Assembly (NCBI GenBank): GCA_036768485.1
Contig: JAVLUZ010000340.1
Span: 124,001 to 188,000, forward strand
Direction of reading: 5' to 3'
Length of the DNA stretch: 64,000 nt
Origin: Mermis nigrescens
Lineage: Eukaryota > Nematoda > Enoplea > Mermithida > Mermithidae
A program made the position numbers and the translations under genes. Shown piece by piece: positions 14,601 to 23,680 of the stretch (position 1 is the first letter of the stretch; each line of letters starts with the position of its first letter). The notes beneath the pieces are model-generated. The model ran no database searches. It saw only the letters and a list, made by a program, of their open reading frames with translations, and had not been told where the DNA came from.

Positions 14601-16671
14601 CGAAATTCAGCCTAAAATACAATTTTTTGGATAAAAAGTGTGATCGAAAATAAATTTTATTGGAATAGATTTAATGAATAAGGATAGCTTTTTTCGACGA
14701 ACTATCTTAGAATTACTATGAAAAAAATTTTTACCAAACAAATATTTTTTCTAGAACGAATTGCGATACAATTTTTGTCTCATAAGTGCCATATTCCTTT
14801 GATTTTCTGTCAAAAAAAGTGTGTAGTTTTTAATTATTTCTTTCTGATTCTTCCACTCTACAACTTGATTTTTTATTGCTCCTTATTATCAATTTCTAGA
14901 TGATTTCTATTCTTAATGTTAGAAAAAAATTTAAATTCCGTTCAATAAGGCGTAGGCTTAGTCTTATTTTATCATAAAATTTTTATATCCTTTTTGAGAA
15001 GCAGGGGCCTGTCGTACCAATCATTTACGAACCTTTCTAGAGGTTCATAAGTTCAAAGGTGTAAACATTTTGTTGTATCAATGTCCACAACTCTGAACCT
15101 TAAGATATGTTCAGAAAAGTTCAGAGAACCTCTGTAAATGTCCTATAATTACCCCTAGAAAGGCTTCTGTAGCACAAACAATCCAGAGCTCTTAAGGTTT
15201 AAAGGTTCATAAGTTCAATGGTGCTTGGTGTATATAGTTATTTCCAGTGGTCAATTTGTTCATTTAGTAAATAATTCACTAGCTAGCAGCACCGATTAGA
15301 GGTTTTTACGATCAATTCGTATTTCTAGCTGCTGAAAACTGGAGAAGGAGTAGTCAATTGCTTTAGCATAATCGCACCAAATTTCACGTTGGACTTTTCT
15401 GTGATTGTTGCTAAAAATGACCTTAACATAAATTCTTATTTCATCGATAAATTATTCACACTACACATTCCTATAAAAATTTGAGCCCCGTTTCGTCGAA
15501 ATTCCCAATATGATTTCTCAGTTTTATCGCGTTTAATTGTTTCAACACAAATTAATACGTTCATTTGTTTTATCTAGATTCAATACTATTCTTATTCGAT
15601 CAATACATAAATAATGTGATTTTCTGCATGCCCATGTTCAGGCAAATCGTATGCTCGATGTTCATGAGCTTTAAAACTTTCACTGATTGTTAATTTGAAA
15701 AGCCTTTATCTATTCTAGAAAGTACATTGACTAAAAGTTGACAATCTAAAATATAAAAAAAAACTTGAAAACTTTGCGAAAATTAAGTGAAATATGAAGC
15801 GCTAGGTCATGAAAATCAACCTCCACTTTCTATATTATTTGGCTTAAGTCAGGCTTAAGTCTGTTACGTGATGCAACATTCAATTTCGTTGTCGTATGTT
15901 TTAGTATTGGCATTAAGCCGGAACATATTGAAGCCGGCTTAAGTCAGGCTTTAACCCGTCACAAAAATCAGGTTTAAGTATCGTTTGAACCTAAGCATAT
16001 TCAAACCGGATAAAGCTCATTCACCAGCAATATCAGCCAAAAATAGGTCGAAAAATTTGCTCTTCACGCCCGAAATAGCGTTTTTGGCGTTTTACAATGT
16101 CTACTTTTATTCAAAATCATTTTTAGAGCAATATTTTTTTCTAAAAAATCAGAAAATTTTCGACAATTTCTCGCGAAAAAAATTATTAAAATTTCTTCGC
16201 CTTCAGCGAAAATCCGGCGCGAAACGCCGGAATTTTATGAAATTTAGGCGGAATGACATTTAGAAGCTTGCTTGATTTCCTATATTTGTAGCATTTTATG
16301 TTTCACTTCCGAAAATTTTTAAAAATTATGCTAATAAGTCTATGCTGAAATACATAGCCGTTTCTGCTTTTAAATTGGTTTGAAACCTAGTGTACAATTG
16401 AGAAATTATGTTCGCTATCGGCTAAAAATCATTGCAAAATCACATACCCATTTTTCATCTCGCCAACTATTTTTTTCCAATGCGGGGCGGCTCTCCCCCG
16501 CCCTCTGAAATCCGCCCCTGTTTGCCAAATGTCAACCGCATAAAAAATAAAGACGAGTTTATGTACTGTATCATCTTGCTGTGGCTTGAAGTCTTGATCC
16601 GCTTCATTTTCGTCTGGTAGGTCTTCTGATAATCCATTTGATGCGATGCCATTCAATTTAGTTAATGGCAT
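4876..16671 (-). CDS. FASN: FAS-2: fatty acid synthase, 5' part (ten exons, gene continues past left edge)
   Basis: This is the N-terminal part of an animal type I fatty acid synthase, the cytosolic multienzyme that builds long-chain fatty acids from acetyl- and malonyl-CoA. Joining 16671-16567, 14060-13889, 13330-13178, 11593-11420, 9991-9791, 9714-9592, 8416-8166, 7363-7179, 6547-6265 and 5112-4876 gives 1884 bases, an open frame of 628 codons. Domains in order are a short N-terminal leader, ketosynthase (about residues 45-470), linker, and the start of the malonyl/acetyl transferase. The ketosynthase Cys (DAACSGS), His (THGTGT) and Lys/His (KSNAGH) are all present. All introns are GT-AG and all phases agree. 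The transferase nucleophile motif (GHSxGE) was not found down to base 1, so the next intron is longer than 4.8 kb. The transposon load in introns is high. Exon limits are inferred by eye. Confidence 0.9.
5926..6016. repeat. (TTTA)n microsatellite
   Basis: An imperfect TTTA/TTCA tetranucleotide run lies in the FAS-2 intron between exons 9 and 10. The rest of this intron (5113-6264) shows nothing recognisable. Confidence 0.85.
6265..6547 (-). CDS. FAS-2 exon 9 (ketosynthase-transferase linker)
   Basis: It continues directly from the ketosynthase as [20 protein letters not shown], then [20 protein letters not shown], and ends NDTTFDIQ at CAG|GTACTC. This matches the small linker domain of animal FAS, where the motif 'P.L...SGRT..AV' follows the ketosynthase. 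Its 283 bases restore phase 0. The open frame continues 40 codons past the donor, but the family alignment ends at DIQ and resumes in the next exon. Confidence 0.85.
7179..7363 (-). CDS. FAS-2 exon 8 (ketosynthase end)
   Basis: The translation runs [20 protein letters not shown] and later [20 protein letters not shown]. The glycine-rich '[10 protein letters not shown]' motif marks the C-terminal end of the ketosynthase fold. The acceptor CGTTTAG directly follows an A-rich stretch. The donor is AA|GTATGC, leaving two bases that complete Lys with the next exon. Confidence 0.94.
8166..8416 (-). CDS. FAS-2 exon 7 (ketosynthase catalytic histidines)
   Basis: The translation includes [40 protein letters not shown] and [19 protein letters not shown]. 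The His of THGTGT and the Lys and His of KSNAGH are the decarboxylation residues of the ketosynthase, all intact. The acceptor is TATTAAG and the donor AAA|GTAAGC. Phase 1 in, phase 0 out. Confidence 0.95.
8588..8660. repeat. (ATT)n microsatellite
   Basis: TATCAT units grade into a pure ATT run and then TATTT units, inside the FAS-2 intron between exons 6 and 7. The surrounding intron (8417-9591) has two near copies of a 40-base segment containing TGCATCATTTTATGTATG at about 8727-8815, and no gene. Confidence 0.85.
9592..9714 (-). CDS. FAS-2 exon 6 (ketosynthase)
   Basis: The translation is [15 protein letters not shown] followed by [18 protein letters not shown], the 'GY.RSE....V.LQK...A.R.YA...H.K.N.DG.KEQGITFP' segment. 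The acceptor is AATTTCCAG and the donor CAAG|GTTAAA. With the only GT donor seen for exon 5, the junction spells Asp-Ala-Asn-Ala-Asn-Gly-Tyr, two residues more than the usual Asp-x-x-x-Gly-Tyr spacing I expect. The joint may therefore hold a small duplication. Confidence 0.88.
9791..9991 (-). CDS. FAS-2 exon 5 (ketosynthase active-site cysteine)
   Basis: The frame reads [20 protein letters not shown] and continues [19 protein letters not shown]. The Cys in DAACSGS is the acyl-accepting nucleophile. The usual form is DTACSSS, so two flanking positions are changed to Ala and Gly. Later residues ([18 protein letters not shown]) match the 'MLS..G.CK.FD..A.GY' block. It ends after one base of a codon at AACG|GTACC. 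Confidence 0.94.
10345..11050. repeat. possible fold-back MITE in FAS-2 intron 4
   Basis: The left end (ACATTGTAATGTATATTTGG at about 10348) recurs inverted at about 11027-11045, with further inverted similarity inward (GTAGTCCA...TGTT). The arms are about 65 bases and diverged. The internal open frames are short and unlike known proteins. Target duplications were not resolved. Confidence 0.4.
11060..11345 (+). repeat. diverged copy of the CTGGGGG-ended repeat
   Basis: It has the recurring order of that family: GAGCTTTTTTGGCTAAATTG, CTTAAAAACTAATAAAAATG, AATTTCTGGTCGATTTC, then a TTTATCCATTC-like segment. It is degenerate and lacks clear ends. Confidence 0.4.
11420..11593 (-). CDS. FAS-2 exon 4 (ketosynthase)
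   Basis: The translation includes [39 protein letters not shown] and [17 protein letters not shown]. It matches 'G..P.SLRGS..GVF.G.S..E' followed by 'NRISY.FD..GPS' of FAS ketosynthases. The final partial codon is completed by the next exon to give FDLRGPSF. The acceptor is TTTCTAG and the donor AGAG|GTTAGC. Confidence 0.93.
12095..12345 (+). repeat. dispersed repeat D, copy in FAS-2 intron 3
   Basis: The segment AATTGAACGAAATATACTCA, then GGCGCGAAGCACC and CAGCCATTTTGCGGCAATCAG, recurs with the same order at 49570-49825 and in part at 30415-30545. It ends in a C-rich stretch (CTCCCTAATCCCCC). No coding content was seen. Confidence 0.5.
13178..13330 (-). CDS. FAS-2 exon 3 (ketosynthase)
   Basis: The translation includes [37 protein letters not shown] and [13 protein letters not shown]. 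This is the conserved block in which the ketosynthase covers the 'HPKQ..MDPQ.R.LLE..YEAI.DAG' signature. The acceptor is TTTCCAG and the donor GCAG|GTAGG. Phase 1 at both ends. Confidence 0.93.
13889..14060 (-). CDS. FAS-2 exon 2 (ketosynthase start)
   Basis: After the acceptor ATTTCAG the frame reads [15 protein letters not shown] and then [20 protein letters not shown], the standard opening of the animal FAS ketosynthase ('ISG..GR.P.S.N..EFW.NL'). It ends DDRRWEP plus one base at a GT donor (phase 1). The phase-1 base completes the Gly codon of the next exon, giving RRWEPGYYGLP, which matches the family. Confidence 0.88.
15838..16015. repeat. GGCTTAAG / AAGCCGG cluster
   Basis: GGCTTAAGTCAGGCTTAAGT at the left recurs near 15939 (GGCTTAAGTCAGGCTTTAAC), with ATTAAGCCGG and AAACCGG in the opposite sense. 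The pattern suggests the ends of a small palindromic element. Confidence 0.35.
16020..16518. mobile_element. truncated hAT-type MITE next to FAS-2 exon 1
   Basis: The interior matches the reverse complement of the intact MITE at 33397-33967 (GACCTATTTTTGGC-like and 'aatagcgtttttggcgttt' segments). The right end reads GAAATCCGCCCCTG, the hAT terminal repeat. The left end is not recognisable. It ends 48 bases from the proposed donor of FAS-2 exon 1. Confidence 0.6.
16567..16671 (-). CDS. FAS-2 exon 1 (start codon, 35-residue leader)
   Basis: The frame starts with ATG at 16671-16669 in a fair context (A at -3) and begins [14 protein letters not shown]. It is an acidic, disordered-looking leader rich in Asp, Glu and Gln, as at the N terminus of many insect FAS proteins. 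The proposed donor is ACA|GTACAT, giving phase 0, which fits the phase of the next exon. Leaders are poorly conserved, so this exon rests on its position, start context, donor and phase rather than on a recognisable domain. An alternative first exon further upstream cannot be excluded. Confidence 0.55.
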
Positions 16672-16719
16672 AGTTTCAGTGAAATAAATTAATATGGGTA
16701 TTTATCACTTTCGAAATGA

Positions 16720-16726
16720 CTTTATA
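16720..16726 (-). promoter_or_regulatory. possible TATA box of FAS-2
   Basis: TATAAAG lies on the minus strand about 50 bases before the proposed start codon, which would leave a very short leader. In AT-rich DNA this can arise by chance. No splice acceptor is evident between it and the ATG, so it is compatible with a promoter but not proven. Confidence 0.2.
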
Positions 16727-17131
16727 TCTATTTTCTTATAGCTTTAAAATATTGGCAACGTCGGTGCAGGTAGCTAAAGTTTTTACAACGAAATTCTGCA
16801 GATCAAAAACAAACAGGTTGTAAACGAAAATATTGTACAATTGAAGTGGAACATATTGTATGCCAAACAAATAAAACTGCGGTTAAAATCGCTACGCTTG
16901 CGGTTTTCTTCGCCACAAACGTAAGAGCACTTTTTAGAGTCACTGAAATCGTCGCGTATCCGGAAACAATTTTTGCGAGACCAAGAAATAAATCAGCCTC
17001 ATTCCAGCGGAGCCAGACAAGTGAAAAACAAACATATCTTCTAATACTAATCATGCCTATATCATTAATCCGCGTCAAAAATATCTTCGGCCTTCAACCT
17101 GGAAATACTTGAGGTACGTAAATACCCAACC

Positions 17132-17165
17132 TATCGTAGGTAGCGCGATAGCGCTACCTACGATA
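17132..17165. repeat. perfect GC-rich hairpin cap
   Basis: The arms TATCGTAGGTAGCGC and GCGCTACCTACGATA pair over 15 bases around a GATA loop. The equivalents at 608-630, 42937-42959 and 45614-45636 have a TTAG/CTAA loop and one bulged base. Confidence 0.9.
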
Positions 17166-17954
17166 TACTTGGCCATCCTTTTTTCTTATATGTTTATCAC
17201 AGCGAGTGCGAAATTTGTGTACCCCCTCACAGCAACAACGGCACACACCTGGGAGGTGCGGTTTTTTTAAAAGGTAGATAATAAAAAACTTAGATACCTT
17301 TTTGTTTACACTCAATACCGAGCTAGTCGTGAGTGTGTGAAGTTTACATCAAAAATTCAAATAATCGGCGGAGGGCCAATTTTTTTAAAAACTATTTTCC
17401 CTGATTAGTAGGTTACGAATCTGTTCTTAAAATTTCTTCACACTCATTAGTTTTTGCACATGAGTGTAAATTAGACTACTGTTTTCATGAGCACAAGCAA
17501 TCTAGGGGAGCCTTTTTTATTTTTTTTAAATGTAATATTTTCAAATTTAGAGGCGGTTTATTGTAAAGAGTCTGGGACAAAATTTTTTTATTAGTATTCA
17601 GAAGATTTTTATTCAAAAGTTATTATTCAAAAATTTTTATTCAAAAATATTCAAAAGCGTCGTGGATGATGAATTTTTAAAAAAATGTTCTCCGTAAGTC
17701 AGAATAACGAATCTGACCTTTAAACTTTTCTACATCCAGTGTTTGTTGAGGTACGAAGAGGTGAACTTTGAATTATACGTCTATTTTCTAATGCCGATAG
17801 ATAACTCCGTATTGCATATTATTTGATCAGATTTTTTCTTATTTCAGAGGTTTTTGACTCGTCTTTAATAAATAATTATTTTTATCATCATAAATGCACT
17901 CTTCTTAAACTTCAGTAGAATGATGAATATTTTTCGATATAGTATAATCAAGCT

Positions 17955-18055
17955 GAAATCTTGGCTGCGAGTTTAGTTGGTGCAATGGCTGACGTATCCG
18001 TTCTCGCATGTGGATTTAAAAAAAAGAATAATGGGTTCAAGTCTTCTGAATACTA
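17955..18055 (+). repeat. tRNA-derived SINE-like segment
   Basis: TTGGTGCAATGGCTGACGTA resembles a tRNA D-arm/A box, followed by TCCGTTCTCGCATGTGG and, about 60 bases on, GGGTTCAAGTC, a near-perfect B box. The same segment is in the reverse copy at 790-1010. It no longer folds as a clean tRNA, so I read it as a SINE head, not a tRNA gene. Confidence 0.45.
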
Positions 18056-20152
18056 AGTTTTTCAATTTTTCAATTCTTTTGGCAAAACCATGCTTTTAAA
18101 TTGACTTATTCATCTATTTAGGTTCTGCAGATGACACTTTTTTGTTTTTTGAATTTAGCCTTAGTTCTCGAATGGAGTGTAAAGAGTACGAAAATCTAGA
18201 AGTTAAAAAAGACACATTTTGTTCGAGTTTTCGACTTGTTTATGTCTGCCAAAAACTCCGGTTATGAGTTTTAAGAAATTTTTTCTGACAGAAATGTATT
18301 TCGGATTAAGGGCTATCTTGTGCTTACCAGCAAACTTTCATACAATAAATACGCAGTTAGTACCAGAGGTTTGAACTTTACACCTTAGTGGATGATTAAA
18401 AAACAGATTTTGTCCAAGATTTCACTGCCAACTTATTCGGTTATGAGTTGGGATGAATTGAATAAAATTAAAATAAAGTAACTTCTAAGGGCTACACGTC
18501 GAAGCAAGCCGCGTTCAAAAAACGTAATATTGCGTTGTTTATGGGGGTATAAAGTTGGAAATCTGTGGTGTAAAATGGCCGAAAAAAGAGGGTTTTTTTC
18601 GTATTTTGATTGGTAAATCTTATCAAATATTTTGCGGGACATAAGTTTGGCAGATAAAAACGTACTAAAATCGAAGGGCTACAAACTGGTCCGTACCGAA
18701 TTTATTTACACCCAATATGGCGTTAGCTTCAGTTTTTAAAGTTTACAATGTGGTGGACAGTGGAAAATACGTGTTTGTCCATTTTTTTGTTCGCCACTTT
18801 CTCTGTTCAGAAGTCGGGCGAGGTCGAATAGGATAAAAATAAAGTACTTTCTAAGAGGTACGCGTCACAGCGAATTGCGTTTGTTTACATCAATATTTAG
18901 ATTTTCCGGGAGGTGTAAAGTCAAAAAAATGGGGGAGTTAAACGTGTTCCTGTCTTGTTTTTTTCTGCCAAGTTCTGGGTTATGAGTCTGGACATAATCT
19001 CAAGTCTAAAAATTAACCTGAAACCAAATGTGATACACCAGTTTGTTTGCACTCAACAGTGGTGTAAAGTGGTTTACATCTGATATTTATTTGTCCTCGG
19101 GCCATTGTGGAGACTTATTTTTTTAATAAATGTTGATCGTAATATCCGAGTAATATAAGAATTACGAATACGACTGAAATTTTCTTTACATTCTGTGGTG
19201 GTGTGAAGTTTACACTGCATATTAACTTTAGTTCTAGAGCCTTGCGGAAGCTTAATTTTTTCAAAATGTTCAACGTAAAATCAGAATCGGGAATCTGACT
19301 GTTAGTTTTCTCTTTACCTAGTAGTTGTGTAAAGTTTGCACTATTCATTTGTTGTTAATATGTAGTTTATACTACAAATTTATTTTACTTCCAAATCTGA
19401 GCGTTAGTGTTCCTTACACTTGATGTTTGCGTAAAGTCTATGCTGAAAAAACTTTGATCTGTTTAAATAATGTAAGATCGTCTTGTTTAAAAAGGATAAT
19501 GCTGATTTTAAGAAAAATATTGTTTTCCGCTTTCTTGGACTGCTGTCATTATCGTAGCATGTTACTGTTTGTGTTTTCTGACTGATGTACTCAAATCATG
19601 CTAATTAAAAGTAGGGCATTAGCAAAGAAAAATGCTCCGATGGAACAAAAAAGATGAATATACTTGGAATTGTGGATTGTTAAGGGTGTAAAAGAAGGGG
19701 ACTGTGAAAAAGCTACCTAATGTCGCAAAATCTGATAAAAATCACACTGTCTCTAAGCAACGCAAAAATCGAAGTACATTCTGCGGCCAACAGATTAAAA
19801 TAAATATTTAACCATAAAAATGATTGAAAAAGCAGCACATTAGATATGCAGTAGCCATGGGAAATGATATTGAGTAAACTAACAGTCTTTCTAAGCCAAT
19901 TGAATGAAATAGCAAAGATCGATGCATCCAAGACAATTGAAGAAATTGTTGGTTTAAAACAGTAGGAAACGCGTAAGTTGACTTGAAACAGACTAAATGT
20001 GGGTACACTAGCATGCCCGTAACGATTGTGTGCACTAATCAATCGGCCCCTGCTTTGCTTGCTATAATGCTCATAACAAAATAAAACAACTTTAAATACA
20101 ATACCACTTAGTTTTCTATCAATCAGGATACGAAGCTAGACAGCGTTGCTAC

Positions 20153-20846
20153 TAGTGTTGGCAAAGTTAGTAAAATACGATAGAGTTAGGGATAGGGTTC
20201 ACCCCATTCCAAAAAAGTTAATAGGGTTAGAGTTAACTCTAACCCTATTCCTTAAAAGGGGTTAACCCGTTTTAAAAGGGTTATTTATATGATGAACAAA
20301 GCACGCTTTTTGGCACTCGAAAAATTTGATTCAAAATAGACTGGACTTTTAAATTGTGCATCTTTATTGAAGTTGCTTTAAAGACAAAGCCCCTTTCCAA
20401 ATCAGCAAACCCTAGACTTGCAACAATTGCAACAACAAAGTTCAAACAATGCTTGCCTGACTGCTTTTAGGCAGTAACAAGAGGAGCTACCTAGCTTTGT
20501 CCATATATGCGTATGGTTAGTATTCAGACATTGCTGTGTACCTATGTACTCGTACATGCTAGCATACATACCTAGGATGTAATTAAAAACCTCGGAAATG
20601 CCAATGTAGTACGTTTAAGCAATTCAAAATAGTACAAGAATAAGACGAAGACCATATAACAATAGGACAATTTATCGCAAATTAGACTTGAAAAAACCCT
20701 TTTTTAACCCTTTCTCGGTTGGAAATTCAAAGAGTTAGGGTTAACCCTGATGGTCACTAACTCACCCAAAATAGGGTTAACTCTATTGAAAAAGTGATAG
20801 GTTAACCCTATTTTGGGTTGAGTTAGAGTTAACTCTGCCAACACTA
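20153..20846. mobile_element. hAT MITE with perfect 8-bp target duplication
   Basis: The ends are TAGTGTTGGCAAAGTTA and its diverged inverted copy (AACTCTGCCAACACTA). The flanks are identical GTTGCTAC at 20145-20152 and 20847-20854. Eight-base duplication plus a TAGTGTTGGC end is the hAT signature. The interior is rich in GGGTTA/TAACCC palindromes and has no transposase. It is nested in the HC fold-back module, so it is younger. Confidence 0.92.
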
Positions 20847-21116
20847 GTTGCTACTTGCCAGCAATTTAAAAAAAGTAAACATTATAGATTTTGTTTATAC
20901 ACTCTTATCTGAAACTTTGAAAATTATTTAAAAAAGACACTTTTTAGAGGCCGCAGAATCTACTTTGATTTTTGCGTTGCTTAGAGAAAGTGTGATTTTT
21001 ATCAGATTTTGCGACTTAAGGTAGCTTTTTCCCTCCTTTTACATCCTTGACAATCCACAATTCCAAGTATATTCATATTTTTTGTTCCATCGGAGCATTT
21101 TTCTTTGCTAGTATAG

Positions 21117-21647
21117 ATATGAACAAGCAGATTCGATCGAACGATCTCAAAAGAAGAAATTATGTTTTACTGGAACCAACCACTTTGAGACCTCATTAGC
21201 CGATAATTATAATTAAAATTGCATTGCTTTAAGAACAATAAATAAAAATCAGATATCTTTCAGCGGAGCGAGAAGTGTGAATTTCTTCTGAGTGAAAGTA
21301 AAAGTTGGATCTGCTTCCCACAAGCGCGCGTGGGTTTAGAGGAGGCGGTGGGCGGCCACCCCTTGTCAAAATATATTGGGCGCAATAGAGAACAATGTAT
21401 TAAAAAAAATATTTTAGCCTTTTTTATGACGATTTTTAAATTTCGTGGCGCTTTGCGCCGGGTAGTTCTCATGAATGACATTTACGGACATTCTTGGCGC
21501 TCTAAAAATTTTATTTTTACGTCGGAAGAGTAGGTACCTACTTCAAGCACAAAACAAGGATTTTCCAGTTCTTCAATGATTTTTCGAGTATTTTTTGGCG
21601 CTTTGTGCCGATGTGTGCACTAATTTTCTGCATTTTCTGTTAAAACT
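21117..21647. other. no gene seen
   Basis: The stretch holds two GGCGCTTTG(C/T)GCC palindromes (near 21447 and 21598), the same motif type found near 58310 and 58400. Open frames on both strands at 21260-21533 overlap and show no known domain. Confidence 0.5.
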
Positions 21648-23280
21648 TGTAACGTGGCAATGTGCCAACCACATTACGCAGTGAGCAAAATTTTACACGC
21701 AATAGTTTTCCGGACGTTCCGCTCAAACACGCGGTATGTAGTACTGGCCGACTGCTCGGGCTCTTGCTCACTTCTGCGCAACATATTCATTAAGAATATG
21801 TTTTATTACAACATCAACTCCACGGGTTGAACTTCAAAATACGCATTTTCCATTGATCCTTAGCTTCCCTGCTACATTTCTCCGCCTTATTAGGAGAACC
21901 TCGCAGACAACCTGAGTTAGTCAAGCTCAGAGACCTCCAATATGTCACGCCCGGTAGTGGTCAATATATAATAATCGAAATGATATAATATACTTTTGCA
22001 TACTAGGTTACTCCGCGTGTCTATTTGCACGTCTGTCGAGCCCTTTATAATAATATGTACTATACCTTCAGATCAATATACACTTAACCCACTTAACGGG
22101 CTGACCATGTGATCGTTGTATAGTCACCAGCTCGGACTGAACTGTCTAGTGGGAATTGTATTAGCAACATATATTATCGCGCACACGCATTAATAAGACC
22201 AGTGCTATTGGGCGAACCCAATAGCCTTTATCAACGCTGACTCCTCACTTAGCAGTTTTTGCATGCTAAGCTCGGACTGGTTCCCTTCAGTTGTTATGTC
22301 CCTTCAATATATGCGTTGAATTCCTGTTGTTCTAACGAGCGCATCAGGTGTCAATAGATTACTGTAGTAGCGTATGGTGTTTTTGCCTGACAAATTGTAA
22401 CATGGCAACTCGCCAACCACATTACTCAGTGAGCAAAATTTTACCCACACCGGTTTCCCGGATCTTCCGCGTGTAGTACTAGCCGCATGGCCGGTCCCAG
22501 TGAGGGGGCTAAAGGGCTATAGCCCCCAAAACCGGAAAAAATTTTTTAATTCTAAAGGGGGACCAAAGGAAAAAATAGAGAATCAGTCCCAACCCCATCA
22601 TATTGTATTAGCCACCATTTCCGTCTCAACTGCAATGCCAGAACGTTCCTTTTCGACCCTAAGGCAGCTGAAAACGTATCTTCGTGCAACGATGGGCCAG
22701 GAACGTTGTTCTAGTCAGGCACTTGTAAACATTCATCATAATTTCCAATTCGACCACTGGATGACATTGTTGACCCTTTTGCTCGTATGTTATCACGACG
22801 CATAAATCTTATCGATCTTTGATTCTGTTTAATGTGACAATGTTTTTGGTAGTAAATTGTATTTGTTTATATGTTTGTTAGTAAATTTGCATGCTGTGTA
22901 AGTTTTGAGTCTATAACGATGGTTTGTTTTAAAAAATTGGATTTATAAATTTAACACGTTATTTTACATTAAAAGACCACAAATATTTTTGAAAAAAATT
23001 ATGTTTTGGCTGAAAAGATGTGGTATGATCTGAAATGCACAAAAACGACGTTATTTTATGCCCCTAGCTGGTTTACACTCAAAAAGGGTTGATAAATTGT
23101 GAATAAACTATGCACGGGTTATCCCCCGAAAAAAGTTCCTGCGAACGGCTCCGCGACTACTCGGGCCCTTGCTCACTTCTATGCAATATATTCATTAAAT
23201 ATATGTTTCACTACAACATCAACCCCATTGGTTGAACTTCAAAATACACATTTTCCAATAATCCGTAGCTTCCCTGCATA
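21648..23280 (-). mobile_element. TRIM-like LTR element, interrupted 3' LTR
   Basis: A first LTR (21648-21875, TGTAACG ... CTGCTACA) is followed by about 520 bases of internal sequence, then a second LTR starting TGTAACATGG at 22396. The second LTR is split by an insertion at about 22496-23135 and resumes at GACTACTCGGGC. The interior begins like the short spacer of the 26945 array. There is no gag or pol frame. Strand is given by analogy to the array, and the two LTRs are diverged. Confidence 0.6.
22500..22805 (+). pseudogene. hAT transposase C-terminal fragment
   Basis: The open frame contains HIVLATISVSTAMPERSFS followed by TLRQLKTYLRATMGQER. This matches the hAT C-terminal dimerisation region (family pattern 'T.PVS.A..ERSFS.L...K..LRSTM...RL..L.L..IH'). 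Only the last domain remains, about 100 residues against 500-800 in an active transposase. It sits in DNA that interrupts an LTR copy, next to a GGGCTATAGCCC palindrome, so it came in with its own element and has decayed. Confidence 0.8.
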
Positions 23281-23422
23281 AAATTTTCGAAAATTTATTT
23301 CTTTTTTTAGGATCACTAAGGATTCTGGCTATCGCAAGACGTAAAAAAACGCGAATTTAGGCATAATGACGATTTTTTTGGGCAACGTTTGACACTTTTG
23401 CAGGACCTCATTCATTTACTAA

Positions 23423-23680
23423 AATAGTCTGTTCCATTCCAAACGGCCTATTTTTTGCTTAAGTCCTATCACTTTAATAGGTTTTCAATACACAAAAGGC
23501 ATATTCAGTCATACTCTCGTAACAGCTCGTTGCTTTAAATTCGTTTTATTGATGGTTAGTGTGCTTTGCTTAACGTGTGGCGCATCTAAAAGAGTGCTGC
23601 AACAACCTGACCCGTAAAATATTTTGCTACAGTAATAAGCCGTAAAGCAAAAATAGGCTTTTGGAATGGAACAGACTATA
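23423..23680. mobile_element. MITE with ATAGTCTGTTCCATTCC ends
   Basis: The left end AATAGTCTGTTCCATTCC and the right end GGAATGGAACAGACTATA are inverted repeats extending about 38 bases (to the CCTATTTTTTGC region). The outer bases resemble the TATAGTCTGTTTCACA MITEs, so it is a related subfamily. TA flanks suggest a Tc1/mariner-type origin. Confidence 0.75.

Larger units (their letters stand above)
14061..16566 (-). other. FAS-2 intron 1, no gene seen
   Basis: The interval contains an inverted-repeat-like stretch at 15010-15240, a GGCTTAAGTCAGGCTTAAG cluster at 15838-16015, and a truncated hAT MITE at about 16020-16518. An open frame at 14718-14903 is AT-rich with no recognisable domain. 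Confidence 0.6.
17132..21116 (+). mobile_element. HC-family element, longest forward copy
   Basis: It starts with a perfect 15-bp hairpin at 17132-17165 (TATCGTAGGTAGCGC, loop GATA). It continues through a body of TTTACACTCAATA-type blocks and ends with the fold-back module at about 19620-21116 (GCAAAGAAAAATGCTCCG ... CGGAGCATTTTTCTTTGC). A hAT MITE is inserted in the module at 20153-20846, and a tRNA-like stretch lies at about 17960-18050. No intact transposase was found. It is probably non-autonomous. Confidence 0.75.

Noticed and set aside
4876..16671. Polyketide synthase instead of fatty acid synthase
   Set aside because: Linker, transferase start and ketosynthase signatures fit animal FAS, and the neighbouring gene has the full FAS ketoreductase-carrier-thioesterase order.
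16803..17112. Overlapping open frames upstream of FAS-2 on both strands
   Set aside because: Neither has a recognisable domain, and they mirror each other. They may be 5' flanking DNA.
17955..18055. Functional tRNA gene
   Set aside because: A- and B-box words are present but the arms do not pair into a complete cloverleaf, and the segment is part of a repeated element.
20153..20846. GGGTTA/TAACCC words suggesting interstitial telomere repeats
   Set aside because: They are irregular, occur in both senses, and lie between hAT terminal repeats with a target duplication, so they are element sequence.
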